From Nitrospira defluvii (GTDB lineage Bacteria; Nitrospirota; Nitrospiria; Nitrospirales; Nitrospiraceae): 64,000 nt of DNA. The position numbers and the translations under genes are program-made. The stretch covers positions 186,001 to 250,000 of the forward strand of contig NZ_CAJNBJ010000017.1 of assembly GCF_905220995.1 (NCBI RefSeq). Reading direction: 5' to 3'. Below the pieces are notes generated by a model that worked only from the letters and a program-made list of their open reading frames with translations, was not told where the DNA came from and made no database searches. This document shows, in pieces, positions 36,008 through 45,765 of the stretch; the first letter of the stretch is position 1; each line of letters starts with the position of its first letter.

Positions 36008-36936
36008 TTACTGCAGTGCGTCATTCAACAGGTGGGCCAATCGCATGCCGGCCAAGGCCACGCGCTGCGCGGCCACCGCTCGCGCCTTGGTTTTATAGGC
36101 TTCGTCCAGGGTGAATGGGCCAGGCCCCACTCCCACCGGCGAAGCATAGACGGTGGCTTGGGCCGCTTGAAAGCTTTCTTCGATCCAGATCGATTCGTCG
36201 CTCACGGCCGCTAAGGTTGGATCGGCTGGTGGCAACCGCCGGGCTTTGCGGACGGCGTCACCCGATCGAGAGCTGGTGCCGAGGGCGTTGTCCAAAACGC
36301 GTGCAGTTCATCCTTGCAGGGCTTGGCGCAGAGGGCGACCAGGTTCCCGCCGCGATTCCCATCCGGCTGGGCCTGATCAAATCGAGAGGTCGCGTGCAGC
36401 GGTTGATGGACGTCGCCGACCAAGTGCAGCAGCCAGACCAAATCATACGACTTCACGTCATCAGAGGCCGTGAGAGACTGGAGGGTCGCCCGGAGTAATG
36501 CAATGGTGGTCTGGGCGTTGGGCACTATCGGGGCCATCAGCGGGGTGCCATCGGGCGAGAACGGACGATCGATGAAGTGCCAATAGCGATGTTGCAACTT
36601 GTCGGCGTAGCCAATATTTCTGGCGGCATCGGGCCATGAGGGCCGATGCCCATTGTCGTCCCCATCCCAGATGTAGCCCGGCGCCCGCTTAATGAGGTCC
36701 GGCCAGGTCGCCCCTTTGATAAAGGCCACCCGAGTCTGATCCGCGGAAGGCACGCCCACGATCCATTGCTGATAATTCGGATTGAGCTTGAGCAGCGCGC
36801 CGACTTTCACACGCACGTTGGGCGTGAGGTGTTGATAGGCGATCGCCGCCACGGTCATATGCCCAAAGTCGTTCCAGGCATAGGCATTCAAACCGAGGAA
36901 TACGATGGAGATGGTCCCAAGCCACACTTTCAGCAT
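36008..36936 (-). pseudogene. S1/P1-family nuclease, frameshifted near the C-terminus
   Basis: Signal peptide (about 1-20), cleavage before Trp in AYAWNDFGH, whose Trp and His are the first zinc ligands of S1/P1 nucleases. Others: ATWPDLIKR, HRYWHFID, LLHLVGDVHQPLHA and RGGN. At about 36292 one G appears lost in a G-run: restoring it turns HAFWTT into HAFWDN and joins the C-terminal ~90 residues, which stay open to 36008. The gene would be a ~305-residue secreted single-strand nuclease/3'-nucleotidase. Real pseudogene or sequencing error. Confidence 0.8.
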
Positions 36937-36987
36937 CTTCGCCTCCTTTGAACAGGGTGAGTGCTCTTTCCGAAATCCCAGCTTTAG

Positions 36988-37215
36988 AAGTTACAACAAT
37001 ATGCGACTAGCCGCATCGCGGTAATCGGGCGATCAGCCGAGGGGCGTGCTGCGCAGGATCTGCTGAATGAAGCCGTCACGCTCACTCTCGAGGGCCGGCG
37101 CAATTGGAACAAGCGCGCGGTAGATTTGGTGGGGCATTTGATTGGCGTGATGCGGAGTGTCTCGTCACATTGGGCTGAAGAGGTCTCTACACGGCAAGCT
37201 GAGACCTATTCATAA
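36988..37215 (+). pseudogene. Fragment of a sigma/ECF-like regulator
   Basis: A 75-codon open stretch without a start, ending TAA at 37213. It reads like the region-2 part of ECF-like proteins: AAQDLLNEAVTLTLEGRRNW then VDLVGHLIGVMRSVSSHW. The frame is closed by a stop just upstream of 36988. It is a remnant, not a copy of the sigma-like gene at 21949. Family call is tentative. Confidence 0.35.
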
Positions 37216-37225
37216 GCAGTCATAT

Positions 37226-38011
37226 TCACAGTAGAGACTGACGGATGTGCCCCTTCTCTTGTCCGTATGGTCGTGGAGTTCCCCACTCAAAGCTCGTGAT
37301 CTTCCATTGATCATCTTCCTTCACCAAGACGTACCTGACATCACTGACATGTTCGCTATATCCTTCCAGAACACCGCTCATGATGGCGGTGGCGCCATCA
37401 ACATTCCTTGAAAGAAAGGTACTATCGCGCGGTTCCATCACGACGCTGTTTTCCTGAATCAGCGCCACAAATTCGTCGAAGCACAAGTTTTCCTTCGCCG
37501 TCGCGGACAAATAGTTGTAGGCCCGCCAGTACTCGCCCTCTTCGATCGCCCGGAGTTGGGCACGAATCATCCCAACAGGTTTCAAGGTTTGCCCCCACCA
37601 ATACCCGAAGCCAAGCATCCCGAGCATAGACAAGACAGCCAGTATTCTCAGTGTTTGGCTCTTTGTCGGCCCTACTTCTCCCCACCAACCAGCACGTGCA
37701 CAAGTTTCAGTCCTAGACATTTCGACGTACACCGGGCTTTCCGCGATCGTGAGCCGACATTCCTCGATGAGGGCCGCCGGTATCAGTTTGAATGCACAGA
37801 GCACGAGGCCCGGTACAATCAGCGCATCGTCAAGCTGGCCGATGACTGGAATAAAGTCTGGGATGAGATCGAACGGGAGGAGGAGGTACCCCACTGCGAG
37901 CAGCAGCAGAAACCTGGCCAGTATCGGCGTTCTCTGATCCTGTAGTAAGAGTTGATAGAGCGTTACTTCTCGTTTAAGCGTTCTTCCGAGGGATCTGATC
38001 TTCTCAAGCAT
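37226..38011 (-). CDS. DUF1232 (YkvA-like) membrane protein with C-terminal soluble domain
   Basis: 261 residues. N-terminal DUF1232 with LLPFDLIPDFIPVIGQLDDALIV (about 44-66) as its signature, a second hydrophobic segment (about 122-142), then a C-terminal domain resembling DUF4864/NTF2-like folds (AIEEGEYWRAYNYLSATAKE; ending in an SFEWG strand). Probably an inner-membrane protein with a periplasmic or cytosolic sensor-like domain. Single gene. Confidence 0.72.
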   Translation of the reverse strand: MLEKIRSLGRTLKREVTLYQLLLQDQRTPILARFLLLLAVGYLLLPFDLIPDFIPVIGQLDDALIVPGLVLCAFKLIPAALIEECRLTIAESPVYVEMSRTETCARAGWWGEVGPTKSQTLRILAVLSMLGMLGFGYWWGQTLKPVGMIRAQLRAIEEGEYWRAYNYLSATAKENLCFDEFVALIQENSVVMEPRDSTFLSRNVDGATAIMSGVLEGYSEHVSDVRYVLVKEDDQWKITSFEWGTPRPYGQEKGHIRQSLL

Positions 38012-38139
38012 ACTGCCTCTCCCTATGACCCGCCTGGCACTAGAGATTTTTCGTTCTCACGAAATCCTGGACGAGCTCCTCGCCTCCCCCTCTGAGGATC
38101 CACGGTAACCATGCCGTTGGAGACGTGGTCCTATTGACC

Positions 38140-39033
38140 TCATTCCGTTTCCATTGCCCCTTGAGCGACCGCTGGCCCTGCCTCAGACTCATCTACCGTG
38201 AACCCTTGCGCGCTGAGAGACTCCGCCATCCCTCTAATCGCTCGCGCTAAGTTCACGCGCAACTGAAGTTCTTTCTTCCCTCGATCTGACTCCGCGAGTT
38301 GCTTCAGGTCATTCCGGGCATAGAACGCCTCTTCCATTTGCTGCCAGATTGGGTAACCACTCGCGGTGTCGAATCCTCTCGCCTCAAGGCGAACAGGGCG
38401 GAACGCCACGCCGAACAGATAGCCACCCCCGAAAAAGATGGCTGAGTTCGTCAGGATCTCGACTCCAACATTGGTGGCGATGAGAGCTGGGTTCCAGGCG
38501 GTGGCCACACCGAGGGCAATCGTCTCCGCTGAGATATCCGCGAAAGCGGCCGTGGCCAGCCACTGCCAGCGAACCTTGCCATAATCCAAGATGTTCATCG
38601 CCACCACCAAGTCCACGTCCAGGCGACGCCGGAATGCTGTGAGTTGCTCAGCCGTTGGGATGGCTCCAGGATTCAGCCCTAACTCCGAGGCCAGCACATC
38701 GGTCTCCTCGAACGAGACGAAGCGGAATTGGTGGCCGGTCGCAAGCCTGCTCAGAAAGAGCCACCGGGCATCCGCTCGAATCTCTTGAAGCGTGTCCGCC
38801 ACTTGCCGAACTTCCTCCTCAGCCGACAGCGCCTCGTCCGTGCTTTTCAGTGCCGACAATTTGGTAATCTCGATATCGAACCCGAAAGGCAACAATGCGA
38901 CAGATAGTCGCTTCTCCATGGTCAGTTCAGCGCGAGGGTCAGCAGAGAACCAGACGCATCCGGTGAGCGCCATACTCAGCAGACAACTCGCAATCATGAA
39001 CGGAAGACAAGAAAGTGCAGTCGGAGAAGTCAT
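38140..39033 (-). CDS. Large predicted lipoprotein, unknown
   Basis: About 297 residues. The signal peptide ends in the lipobox ALTGC, so it should be lipidated. The body includes a CsgG-like strand pattern (SVALLPFGFDIEITKL, VDLVVAMNILDYGKVRWQW) and two later hydrophobic parts (ALIATNVGVEILTNSAIFFGGGYLFG) that could enter a membrane. The ATG at 39033 is preferred, since upstream residues would spoil the signal peptide. Function unknown. Confidence 0.7.
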   Translation of the reverse strand: MTSPTALSCLPFMIASCLLSMALTGCVWFSADPRAELTMEKRLSVALLPFGFDIEITKLSALKSTDEALSAEEEVRQVADTLQEIRADARWLFLSRLATGHQFRFVSFEETDVLASELGLNPGAIPTAEQLTAFRRRLDVDLVVAMNILDYGKVRWQWLATAAFADISAETIALGVATAWNPALIATNVGVEILTNSAIFFGGGYLFGVAFRPVRLEARGFDTASGYPIWQQMEEAFYARNDLKQLAESDRGKKELQLRVNLARAIRGMAESLSAQGFTVDESEAGPAVAQGAMETE

Positions 39034-39134
39034 AAGACCCCTAGGCCGATCGAGAGCCACGAACGACATCTGAACAAGGTCAGCGATGGAGAGGCGTCAC
39101 TTGCTGGGATGTCAGGACTGCGATGGCAAGGAAA

Positions 39135-39458
39135 TCAAATACGATAGACGGACACGCGTTGGTGAGGGCGGAGCGCGAAGTCCTGAGCGGGAATCGAGAC
39201 GGATTGCGAAAGGTCCGTTGTGAGGGTAAGCGACGGGGCAACCATGACGGTTGCAATCACTGAGCTGGTCAACTGTTTTTGAAGGGTTGGTACATCGGGC
39301 TTTAGAGTAAAGACCAGTTGTGAGAGTGCTTGTTCATCTTGATCACTCGTTTCCAGCAGGCTATTGATTTGTTCAACGAACGCCACACTGCCGAAAAAGA
39401 GCCATACCGCGAGCAGGCTCCAGATGATCCGCATGAAAAATGGGTTTCGACGACTCAT
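39135..39458 (-). CDS. Small membrane-anchored exported protein
   Basis: 107 residues with one N-terminal hydrophobic segment (about 9-27, IIWSLLAVWLFFGSVAFVE) and a Thr/Ser/Val-rich exported part. No family recognised. It lies 66 bases before the lipoprotein-gene start region in the same direction. Start chosen at the only sensible ATG. Confidence 0.6.
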   Translation of the reverse strand: MSRRNPFFMRIIWSLLAVWLFFGSVAFVEQINSLLETSDQDEQALSQLVFTLKPDVPTLQKQLTSSVIATVMVAPSLTLTTDLSQSVSIPAQDFALRPHQRVSVYRI

Positions 39459-39772
39459 CAGCAGCAGACTCTAATACTTACCATGCAAGGAGTCAATTGC
39501 ACCGTCATTGGCAATAATCCATTTTCTGCTTTAACCAGTGAGACTAAGTGAATCGCGTATGTTCTGACCGGGGTACCCCCGGTGTATCCATGGCCCTACG
39601 TGTTACTGAGACGAGGACTTTTCCACCCGTCCGGCCTGTCGCCGGACTGGGCGGCTTCACCCGCAATCATTAAGAACATATGTTTTGATCGTACAAGGAA
39701 AGACGACAAATCTTGGATGTCGTTACCAGCAGTTATATTGAACCTGCATCAGGCCATGACCTGATGCCTTAG
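39459..39772. other. Intergenic region ending in a hairpin
   Basis: About 310 bases without a convincing gene. Near its end GCATCAGG (39746-39753) and CCTGATGC (39760-39767) form a perfect 8-bp stem with a 6-base loop, followed by CTT; the IS5-type element has inserted right behind it (TTAG at 39769-39772). Confidence 0.5.
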
Positions 39773-40951
39773 GGAAGGTCTGATTAATTCACGTTTGCAC
39801 GAAGAAATCTGTTTCTGGATGGATCAACACGGGCAATCAGCGGAGAATCCGCTGGTCCGAGCGCGTCTGTATCGGGGTTTGCCTGCCATCTGGCCGCCCG
39901 CGCCCCCGTTCACTCACCCATCCGCTAGGCCTCTGCCAATAGCTGCCGTCGTGCCACATACAGATTCGCCAAGCCGCAGCTGATGAACAGCCAGTGGGTG
40001 TTCTTCGCCAGCCCGCGGTAGCGGACTTTGGCCCATCCAAAGATCCGCTTGATCACCAAGAACACATGCTCGACTTTGGCACGCACCTTCGACTTCGTCC
40101 GGTTCCTCGCCCGCTCGTCCTCACTCAGAGGCCGATGACGATGGGCTTTGGCCTCGATGAAGCTCTGGGCATGGGGCGCGTGGTGCTGAATCACGTCGCG
40201 TTGCCCGCTGTAGGCGGCATCCCCCCACACGCGGGTCTCCTGCCCATGCAGCAACTGGGGCAACATCTGGCTGTCATGCACATTGGCCGCCGTGGCCGCG
40301 ACCGAATGAATCAGTTTGGTCCGACTATCCACGCCGATATGGGCCTTCATGCCGAAATACCACTGGTTCCCCTTCTTCGTCTGATGCATCTCTGGATCCC
40401 GTTCCTTCGTGCGATTCTTCGTCGAACTGGGCGCCGCAATAATGGTGGCATCCACGATGGTCCCTCGGCTCACCTGCAGGCCCTGCTTCGCCAGATACTC
40501 CCCGATCTGCGCAAAAAGCTGCTTGCCCAACTGGTGGGTTTCCAACAGATGCCGAAACTTGCAGATCGTCGTCTCATCCGGCACAGGCTCGCGGCCCAGA
40601 TCAATACCCACGAACTGCCGCAGGGTGCGCGAGTCGTACAGCGCCTCCTCCACCGCGGGGTCCGACAGGTTGAACCACTGTTGCAGACAATGGAGGCGCA
40701 GCATGCGTTCGACGCCCACCGGCGGACGCCCTGGGCCTTCGGCCTTGGGATAGACCGGCTCGATTGCTGCCACCAATTCCACCCACGGCACGATGCGGTT
40801 CATTTCGGCGAGGAACCGCTCGCGGCGAGTGGGCTTGCGATACTGTTCGAACGAGACCTCGGCAAATGTCTGCTGCGGCATGGGGGCGCCTCCAGTTCAG
40901 TGCTGCGCTACCCCTTAGCACATCACGGGCGAAGAATAAATCAGACCTTCC
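39773..40951 (-). mobile_element. Complete IS5-family insertion sequence with TTAG target duplication
   Basis: Terminal inverted repeats: GGAAGGTCTGATTAATTC at the left and the complement GGAAGGTCTGATTTATTC at the right. Flanked by a 4-base direct repeat TTAG (39769-39772 and 40952-40955), the size and type expected for IS5. One intact transposase. The copy is 1179 bases, apparently functional and fairly recent. Confidence 0.9.
39925..40881 (-). CDS. IS5-family transposase
   Basis: 318 residues, intact. DUF772 N-terminal domain (MLRLHCLQQWFNLSDPAVEE; DETTICKFRHLLE) and a DDE_Tnp_1 core with Asp in GTIVDATIIAAPS, Asp in VWGDAAYSGQ and Glu in KVEHVFLVIKRIFG. Matches the IS5 subgroup. Only gene of the element. 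Confidence 0.93.
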   Translation of the reverse strand: MPQQTFAEVSFEQYRKPTRRERFLAEMNRIVPWVELVAAIEPVYPKAEGPGRPPVGVERMLRLHCLQQWFNLSDPAVEEALYDSRTLRQFVGIDLGREPVPDETTICKFRHLLETHQLGKQLFAQIGEYLAKQGLQVSRGTIVDATIIAAPSSTKNRTKERDPEMHQTKKGNQWYFGMKAHIGVDSRTKLIHSVAATAANVHDSQMLPQLLHGQETRVWGDAAYSGQRDVIQHHAPHAQSFIEAKAHRHRPLSEDERARNRTKSKVRAKVEHVFLVIKRIFGWAKVRYRGLAKNTHWLFISCGLANLYVARRQLLAEA

Positions 40952-41017
40952 TTAGATATGACCGAAAGATTCCCTGAGGGTTATGCCAGGATGTGAAGCC
41001 AAGTGTGTCAGGTCCTA

Positions 41018-42406
41018 TCAGTGTGGCAGCACGATACAAAACGTGCTGCCTTTGTCTATGCAACTTTCGACCTCAATGTGGCCTTGATGTGCTTTGACAA
41101 ACGCCTGGGCCAGACTGAGACCCAGTCCATTTCCGCAGGTCGAGCGGCTCCGATCAGCACGATAAAATCGGTCAAAGATATGGGAAAGGTCGTGTTCTTC
41201 GATCCCTATTCCGTTGTCTGCCACGGAAACTTTTACGTGAGCCGGTTCGTCTTCAACGGAGACGAGAACGCGGCCGCCGGGTCCGGTGTATTTGAGCGCA
41301 TTATCGATCAGATTGGCCAGAACACGCTGGAGTTTCCCCTTATCGCCTGTGTGGATGACACGACTTGAAGGGACCGTCACTTGGAACGTAATTGCCCTAT
41401 CCTCTGCGACCGGCCGAAAGAGTTCGACCGCATCCTGTACCATCCCGGTCATATCAAAGTCGCTCCTGGCCAACTGGGCGACTCCCGCATCCGCCTCCGC
41501 AATTTCAAGCAAGGAATTAATGATGGCGACGAGCCGATCACTTTCTTCCACGACGAGACCCGCCATCTCTTGATACGCTGGAATGGTCGTGTCCTCAAGG
41601 AGCGTCGTCTCCGCCATGCCGCGAATCCGTGTAATCGGGCTCCGCAGATCATGCGCAATATCACTGGTTACCTGCTTTAACTCCACAATCAGAGACTGAA
41701 TCTTATCCAGCATCATGTTGAAGGTGACCGCGAGGTGATCAATTTCATCGCCTCGATTACTCACAATAACCCGCCGAGCGAAATCCCCTGTTCCGATAAC
41801 TCTTGCGGTTTCGGTCACGTGTTCCACTCCCCCCAGCGCACGCCGGGCCATAAACCACCCGAGTGAGGCCGCCAAGAAAATACCGGCCAAGATCACAGCC
41901 ACGGATATGTGTCGGTACTCTTCCAAGAAGCGCTCATCATCCCGGCGCAAATATCCCACCTGCAGAACATTCTGATCTTCTGCCGCGAGGAAATAGACCA
42001 CGCGCACGTGATGGGGCTGGCCGGGGACTCTCACCGTCTCGAACGCCGGTTGATCCGGGGCGAGGTGGTCCAGTATCGACTGCGTCACAGGAACCTCTTT
42101 CCAAGCATGGAGGTCGGACGCCCGCAGTTGGCTTCCATTACGCGAGAGGAGACGAAAGAATACCTGGTCAGTCCCAGCCACCTCGGCTTCTCGGGCGAAT
42201 TCTGCCTCCATGTTTTCTATGCCATATAACCGGTAGAGGTGTTTGAATTCCAGGGCATCGGAGAGAAGCAATTCATCGATGCGTGTGTCCATCCGCTGGG
42301 CAAGCATCAGATACACGACCAGCAGCATCGACAGTAGGGAAACGGCAAAAACGACGGCGTACCAGAGCGTTAATCGAAAGGTCAGCGACCGATAGATCTT
42401 ACGCAT
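41018..42406 (-). CDS. Sensor histidine kinase
   Basis: About 462 residues from the ATG at 42406. First membrane segment at about 8-30, periplasmic sensor part, second segment at about 160-180, HAMP domain, HisKA with the phosphorylated His in SDIAHDLRSPITR, and an HATPase with N box DNALKYT, G1 VSVADNGIG and G2 NGLGLSLA. The layout is the CusS/PcoS heavy-metal or envelope-stress sensor type. Encoded directly after the response regulator and divergent from the RND efflux operon, which it likely controls. The signal is not known from sequence. Confidence 0.9.
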   Translation of the reverse strand: MRKIYRSLTFRLTLWYAVVFAVSLLSMLLVVYLMLAQRMDTRIDELLLSDALEFKHLYRLYGIENMEAEFAREAEVAGTDQVFFRLLSRNGSQLRASDLHAWKEVPVTQSILDHLAPDQPAFETVRVPGQPHHVRVVYFLAAEDQNVLQVGYLRRDDERFLEEYRHISVAVILAGIFLAASLGWFMARRALGGVEHVTETARVIGTGDFARRVIVSNRGDEIDHLAVTFNMMLDKIQSLIVELKQVTSDIAHDLRSPITRIRGMAETTLLEDTTIPAYQEMAGLVVEESDRLVAIINSLLEIAEADAGVAQLARSDFDMTGMVQDAVELFRPVAEDRAITFQVTVPSSRVIHTGDKGKLQRVLANLIDNALKYTGPGGRVLVSVEDEPAHVKVSVADNGIGIEEHDLSHIFDRFYRADRSRSTCGNGLGLSLAQAFVKAHQGHIEVESCIDKGSTFCIVLPH

Positions 42407-42407
42407 G

Positions 42408-43079
42408 CTATTCTCGCAGAACATACCCGATGCCCCGCACCGTGTGAATCAGCTTGGGATCCGGTCCACGGTCGATCTTCTCACGTAAACGGCAGATTCG
42501 CGCTTCAACAATGTTCGTCTCGGGATCAAAGTTGTAATTCCAGACGTGCTCCATAATCATCGTTTTTGACACCACGCGTCCTTGATTGCGCGTCAAATAT
42601 TCCAGGAGGGCAAATTCCCGAGGCTGTAGGTCGATGAATCGGTCACCACGAAACACTTTACGGGTGAGCAGATCGACTGACAGGTTCCCCACCAGGAGTC
42701 GGGCCGGTTCGGAAATCCCTTGTGCCCGTCGGACCAAGGCCTGAAGCCGTGCCAGAAGCTCCGAGAACGCAAACGGCTTCGTCAAATAATCGTCACCACC
42801 ATCAGATAGTCCTTGCACTCGATCCTGCACGGACCCCTTCGCACTCAAGATCAGGACGGGAAGTCGCACTCTCCGTTGGCGCAGTTCGCGGACGAGTGAC
42901 AGACCGTCTAAGGACGGGAGCATGATGTCAATCACCGCGGCATCGTACGGTTCGGCCAAGGCTCTGTGTAGCGCGTCTTGGCCGTCGCCTTCATGATCGA
43001 CCACAAACCCGGCTTGCCTCAGCCCCTTGAGAATAAACGAGGCCGTGCGCATATCGTCGTCTACGATAAGGACCCTCAC
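42408..43079 (-). CDS. OmpR-family response regulator
   Basis: 223 residues. Receiver domain with the acidic pair DDD near residue 7-9, phosphorylated Asp in AAVIDIMLPSLDG, and Lys in DYLTKPFAF; winged-helix output domain with LQPREFALLEYLTRNQG and GIGYVLRE at the end. First gene of the two-component pair; 168 bases separate it from the divergent efflux operon, so both promoters are probably in that gap. Confidence 0.93.
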   Translation of the reverse strand: MRVLIVDDDMRTASFILKGLRQAGFVVDHEGDGQDALHRALAEPYDAAVIDIMLPSLDGLSLVRELRQRRVRLPVLILSAKGSVQDRVQGLSDGGDDYLTKPFAFSELLARLQALVRRAQGISEPARLLVGNLSVDLLTRKVFRGDRFIDLQPREFALLEYLTRNQGRVVSKTMIMEHVWNYNFDPETNIVEARICRLREKIDRGPDPKLIHTVRGIGYVLRE

Positions 43080-43246
43080 CTGCGATCTCCCGAGAATGAG
43101 TAGCGTCGGATTCTGGGTTTTTCGCTACCGTGCACCTCGCATTCTCCTTCGGTTTTCTGTGCCAAGCAAGCCGTGAGCGCTACATGACCAAACGGTAATG
43201 TTCGGATCACTCTGGGGTTAACTGGGTGCGGTAGGGTTGAACGACC

Positions 43247-44656
43247 ATGCCGATATCATTCGTCCCTGTCATTCTCGGAGTTGCGCTCTGGACGGTCTTA
43301 TCGGCCTGCACCGGCTATCACGCCCTGCCGCTGTCTTCCGATGCGGCCGAAGAGACGCCCAACATGACTCGGATCCGTATCGCCGCACAAGAGTTTCACC
43401 ATCCCATTCTCAAGCCCCTCGACTTTGATGACCGAGATGGTCTATCACCCGACGAAGCCGCGGTGCTCGCTGTCCTAGCAAATCCTGGATTGCGGGCCGT
43501 GCGCGATCAACGAGCCATTGCGGCAGGGCAAGTCCTCCAAGCCGGCATCTTACCGAATCCGCGCCTCACCTACTTTATGTCGATCCCGACCGGCGCGGTT
43601 CCCGTGGGGACGGTCACGGAATTTGGAGGGACCGTGTTGTGGGATTTACAAACGCTCATCAACCGTGGCGCGCGGGTCGACGCCGCCGAAGCGCGGGCCG
43701 AGGCGGTGGATCTGGATATCGCCTGGCAGGAATGGCAAGTGGCCCAGGCGGCCAAATTGGCGGCCTATCGGTTATTGACCCTTCGTTATCAGGCACAGCT
43801 GGCCACTGAGCTCTCGGATTTCCTGACGGACAACGTCACGCAAATGCGTCAGGCCCTGCAACGCGGCATCCTCACGGGCTTGGAGCTGTCCGCGGCCGAA
43901 ACGGCCCATAACAATGCGCGCACGAATATGCTTGAAATCGAGAAGCAGGTGCGTCAGCAACAGCTGGTCTTGAATCGACTCTTAGGCCTGCCCCCAGACA
44001 GTGCCATCCCGCTCGAACGCACCGTTGTTCTTCCGGCTCGGCTCGTCCCTCCTACGCTTGAGTGGTTGCTGGATGGGTTAGAAGATCGTCGGCTGGATTT
44101 GGTGGCCCTTCGCCAAGGCTATGCCAGCCAGGAAGCGACCGTGCGCGCGGCGATTCTCAGCCAGTTCTCCAATATCACGATTGGCTTCTACGATGTGCGA
44201 GATCTGGGAAATTTTTACCGGCCGGGACCTCAAATTTCAACCGATCTCCCGATCTTCAACCGCAATCAAGGAAACATCGCGATCGAACGGGCGACGAGGC
44301 AAAAGCTGTTCGACGAATACACCAATCGCGTCTTTCAAACACGCAACGATATCGCCAAGTTGCTCGTGACGATCCAATGGCTGAATGACCAGGTCGCGAC
44401 AACCCAGGCCGGCAAACCCATCTTGCAAAAGCTAGTCGTAACCTTGCGAGAGGCGCTGCGTCAGGGACAAGCCACCGTTGTGCTCTATTACAATGCGCTC
44501 ATCAATCTGACCGCCAACCAAATCCAAAACTTGACCTACCAACAGCAGCTCATTGATACGCTCATCACCTTGGAATTGGAGACGGGGTATTACCGGATCC
44601 AGGCCATACAACCCACTCCCGCTCGACGCCCCAGGGAGGAGCATCAGATCCCATGA
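43247..44656 (+). CDS. Outer-membrane efflux factor (TolC/NodT-type lipoprotein)
   Basis: 469 residues. The signal peptide ends in LSAC, a lipobox as in NodT-type channels. Two copies of the OEP repeat (about 75-260 and 280-460) with long helices (LRAVRDQRAIAAGQVLQAG). It forms the trans-envelope duct of the efflux pump. The next gene overlaps it by ATGA, and the three efflux genes form one operon. Confidence 0.9.
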   Translation: MPISFVPVILGVALWTVLSACTGYHALPLSSDAAEETPNMTRIRIAAQEFHHPILKPLDFDDRDGLSPDEAAVLAVLANPGLRAVRDQRAIAAGQVLQAGILPNPRLTYFMSIPTGAVPVGTVTEFGGTVLWDLQTLINRGARVDAAEARAEAVDLDIAWQEWQVAQAAKLAAYRLLTLRYQAQLATELSDFLTDNVTQMRQALQRGILTGLELSAAETAHNNARTNMLEIEKQVRQQQLVLNRLLGLPPDSAIPLERTVVLPARLVPPTLEWLLDGLEDRRLDLVALRQGYASQEATVRAAILSQFSNITIGFYDVRDLGNFYRPGPQISTDLPIFNRNQGNIAIERATRQKLFDEYTNRVFQTRNDIAKLLVTIQWLNDQVATTQAGKPILQKLVVTLREALRQGQATVVLYYNALINLTANQIQNLTYQQQLIDTLITLELETGYYRIQAIQPTPARRPREEHQIP

Positions 44657-45765
44657 CATCCCTCCAGTGGAAACAGGTTCCTGTGATCCTGGTCGTCGCA
44701 GGAGTGATCGGCGTCGGCCTCAGTTATTGGCCCTCGTTCTTTGTCACCTCTCACAAAACTGGCGACACGGCAGCACATGATGGACCGACGGCCGAGCCGC
44801 ACGAACCTGTCGCCAAGGTGACCATCATGGATCTCCGCCGCCTGGTTATCGAAGAAACATTGACGGTGTACGGGTCGACATTGCCTGCACCAGATGAGTC
44901 GCAGACCCTCAGCGTGCCCTATGAATGCCGAGTCCAGAGAGTCTTGGTGACGGCCGGCCGAGTAGTGGAACTCGGCACGCCTCTGATTGAAATCGAGCCA
45001 AGCCACGAGACCAAGCTGCTCCTGGATGGAGCACGGGAAGAACAACAGACGGCGAAGGACCAATTCAAGCTGGTGCAGCAACGCCTCACAATGAATCTGG
45101 CCACTAAGCAGGATCTCTTGCAGGCTGCGCAACATCTACATGCCGCCACACTGCGGACAGAAAGTCTTGAACGGCGTGGGGCGGGACGGTCTCAGGTCCT
45201 CAGGGCTGCAACGGCGGGCGTCATTAGTCTGGTTCATGTCCGCCAAGGACAAATTGTCCCTCCTGGGGGCTCATTAGTGGAAATGATCGACGATCAACAT
45301 ATCCTGGTCCGGTTTGGCGTGGAGGAAGAAGACCGTCGATTGCTCACAAAGGGTCAGCGCGTCCGGTTATTTCCCGTCCATGAGACAGGCGGTGTGCCGA
45401 TGGACGGCGACATTCGCGTGGTAACGCAGCAGGTCAACCTTGTCACTCGATTGGTCGAGGTCCTAGCGGCGCCCGGACCACAGGACCGTCTGCTCTTAAA
45501 TGAGTATGTGCGCGGCGAGATCATTATTGCCTCCCAGGAAGGCCTCGTGGTCCCGCGAAGTGCCGTACTCCAGCAGGAGGGACACTTGGTCTTGTATAGC
45601 GTGCATGAGCGGCGCGCCAGACGTCATGTTGTCCAAGCCGGGCTGGAGAATCGAGAGCAGCTGGAAGTCCGCGGCAATGATTTGCATGAGGGACAGCAGA
45701 TCGTCATCGTCGGACAGAATCAATTGCGAGATGGCATGGCGGTTGACGTGGACGTGCCCCGATGA
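44653..45765 (+). CDS. RND efflux periplasmic adaptor (membrane-fusion protein)
   Basis: 370 residues. N-terminal membrane anchor (about 10-28), then biotinyl-lipoyl-like halves around a short helical hairpin (EEQQTAKDQFKLVQQRLTMN) and a beta-barrel region (HILVRFGVEEEDRRLL). Links the RND pump to the outer-membrane factor. ATGA overlaps on both sides. No methionine- or histidine-rich metal-binding tail of the CusB type is seen. Confidence 0.88.
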   Translation: MTSLQWKQVPVILVVAGVIGVGLSYWPSFFVTSHKTGDTAAHDGPTAEPHEPVAKVTIMDLRRLVIEETLTVYGSTLPAPDESQTLSVPYECRVQRVLVTAGRVVELGTPLIEIEPSHETKLLLDGAREEQQTAKDQFKLVQQRLTMNLATKQDLLQAAQHLHAATLRTESLERRGAGRSQVLRAATAGVISLVHVRQGQIVPPGGSLVEMIDDQHILVRFGVEEEDRRLLTKGQRVRLFPVHETGGVPMDGDIRVVTQQVNLVTRLVEVLAAPGPQDRLLLNEYVRGEIIIASQEGLVVPRSAVLQQEGHLVLYSVHERRARRHVVQAGLENREQLEVRGNDLHEGQQIVIVGQNQLRDGMAVDVDVPR

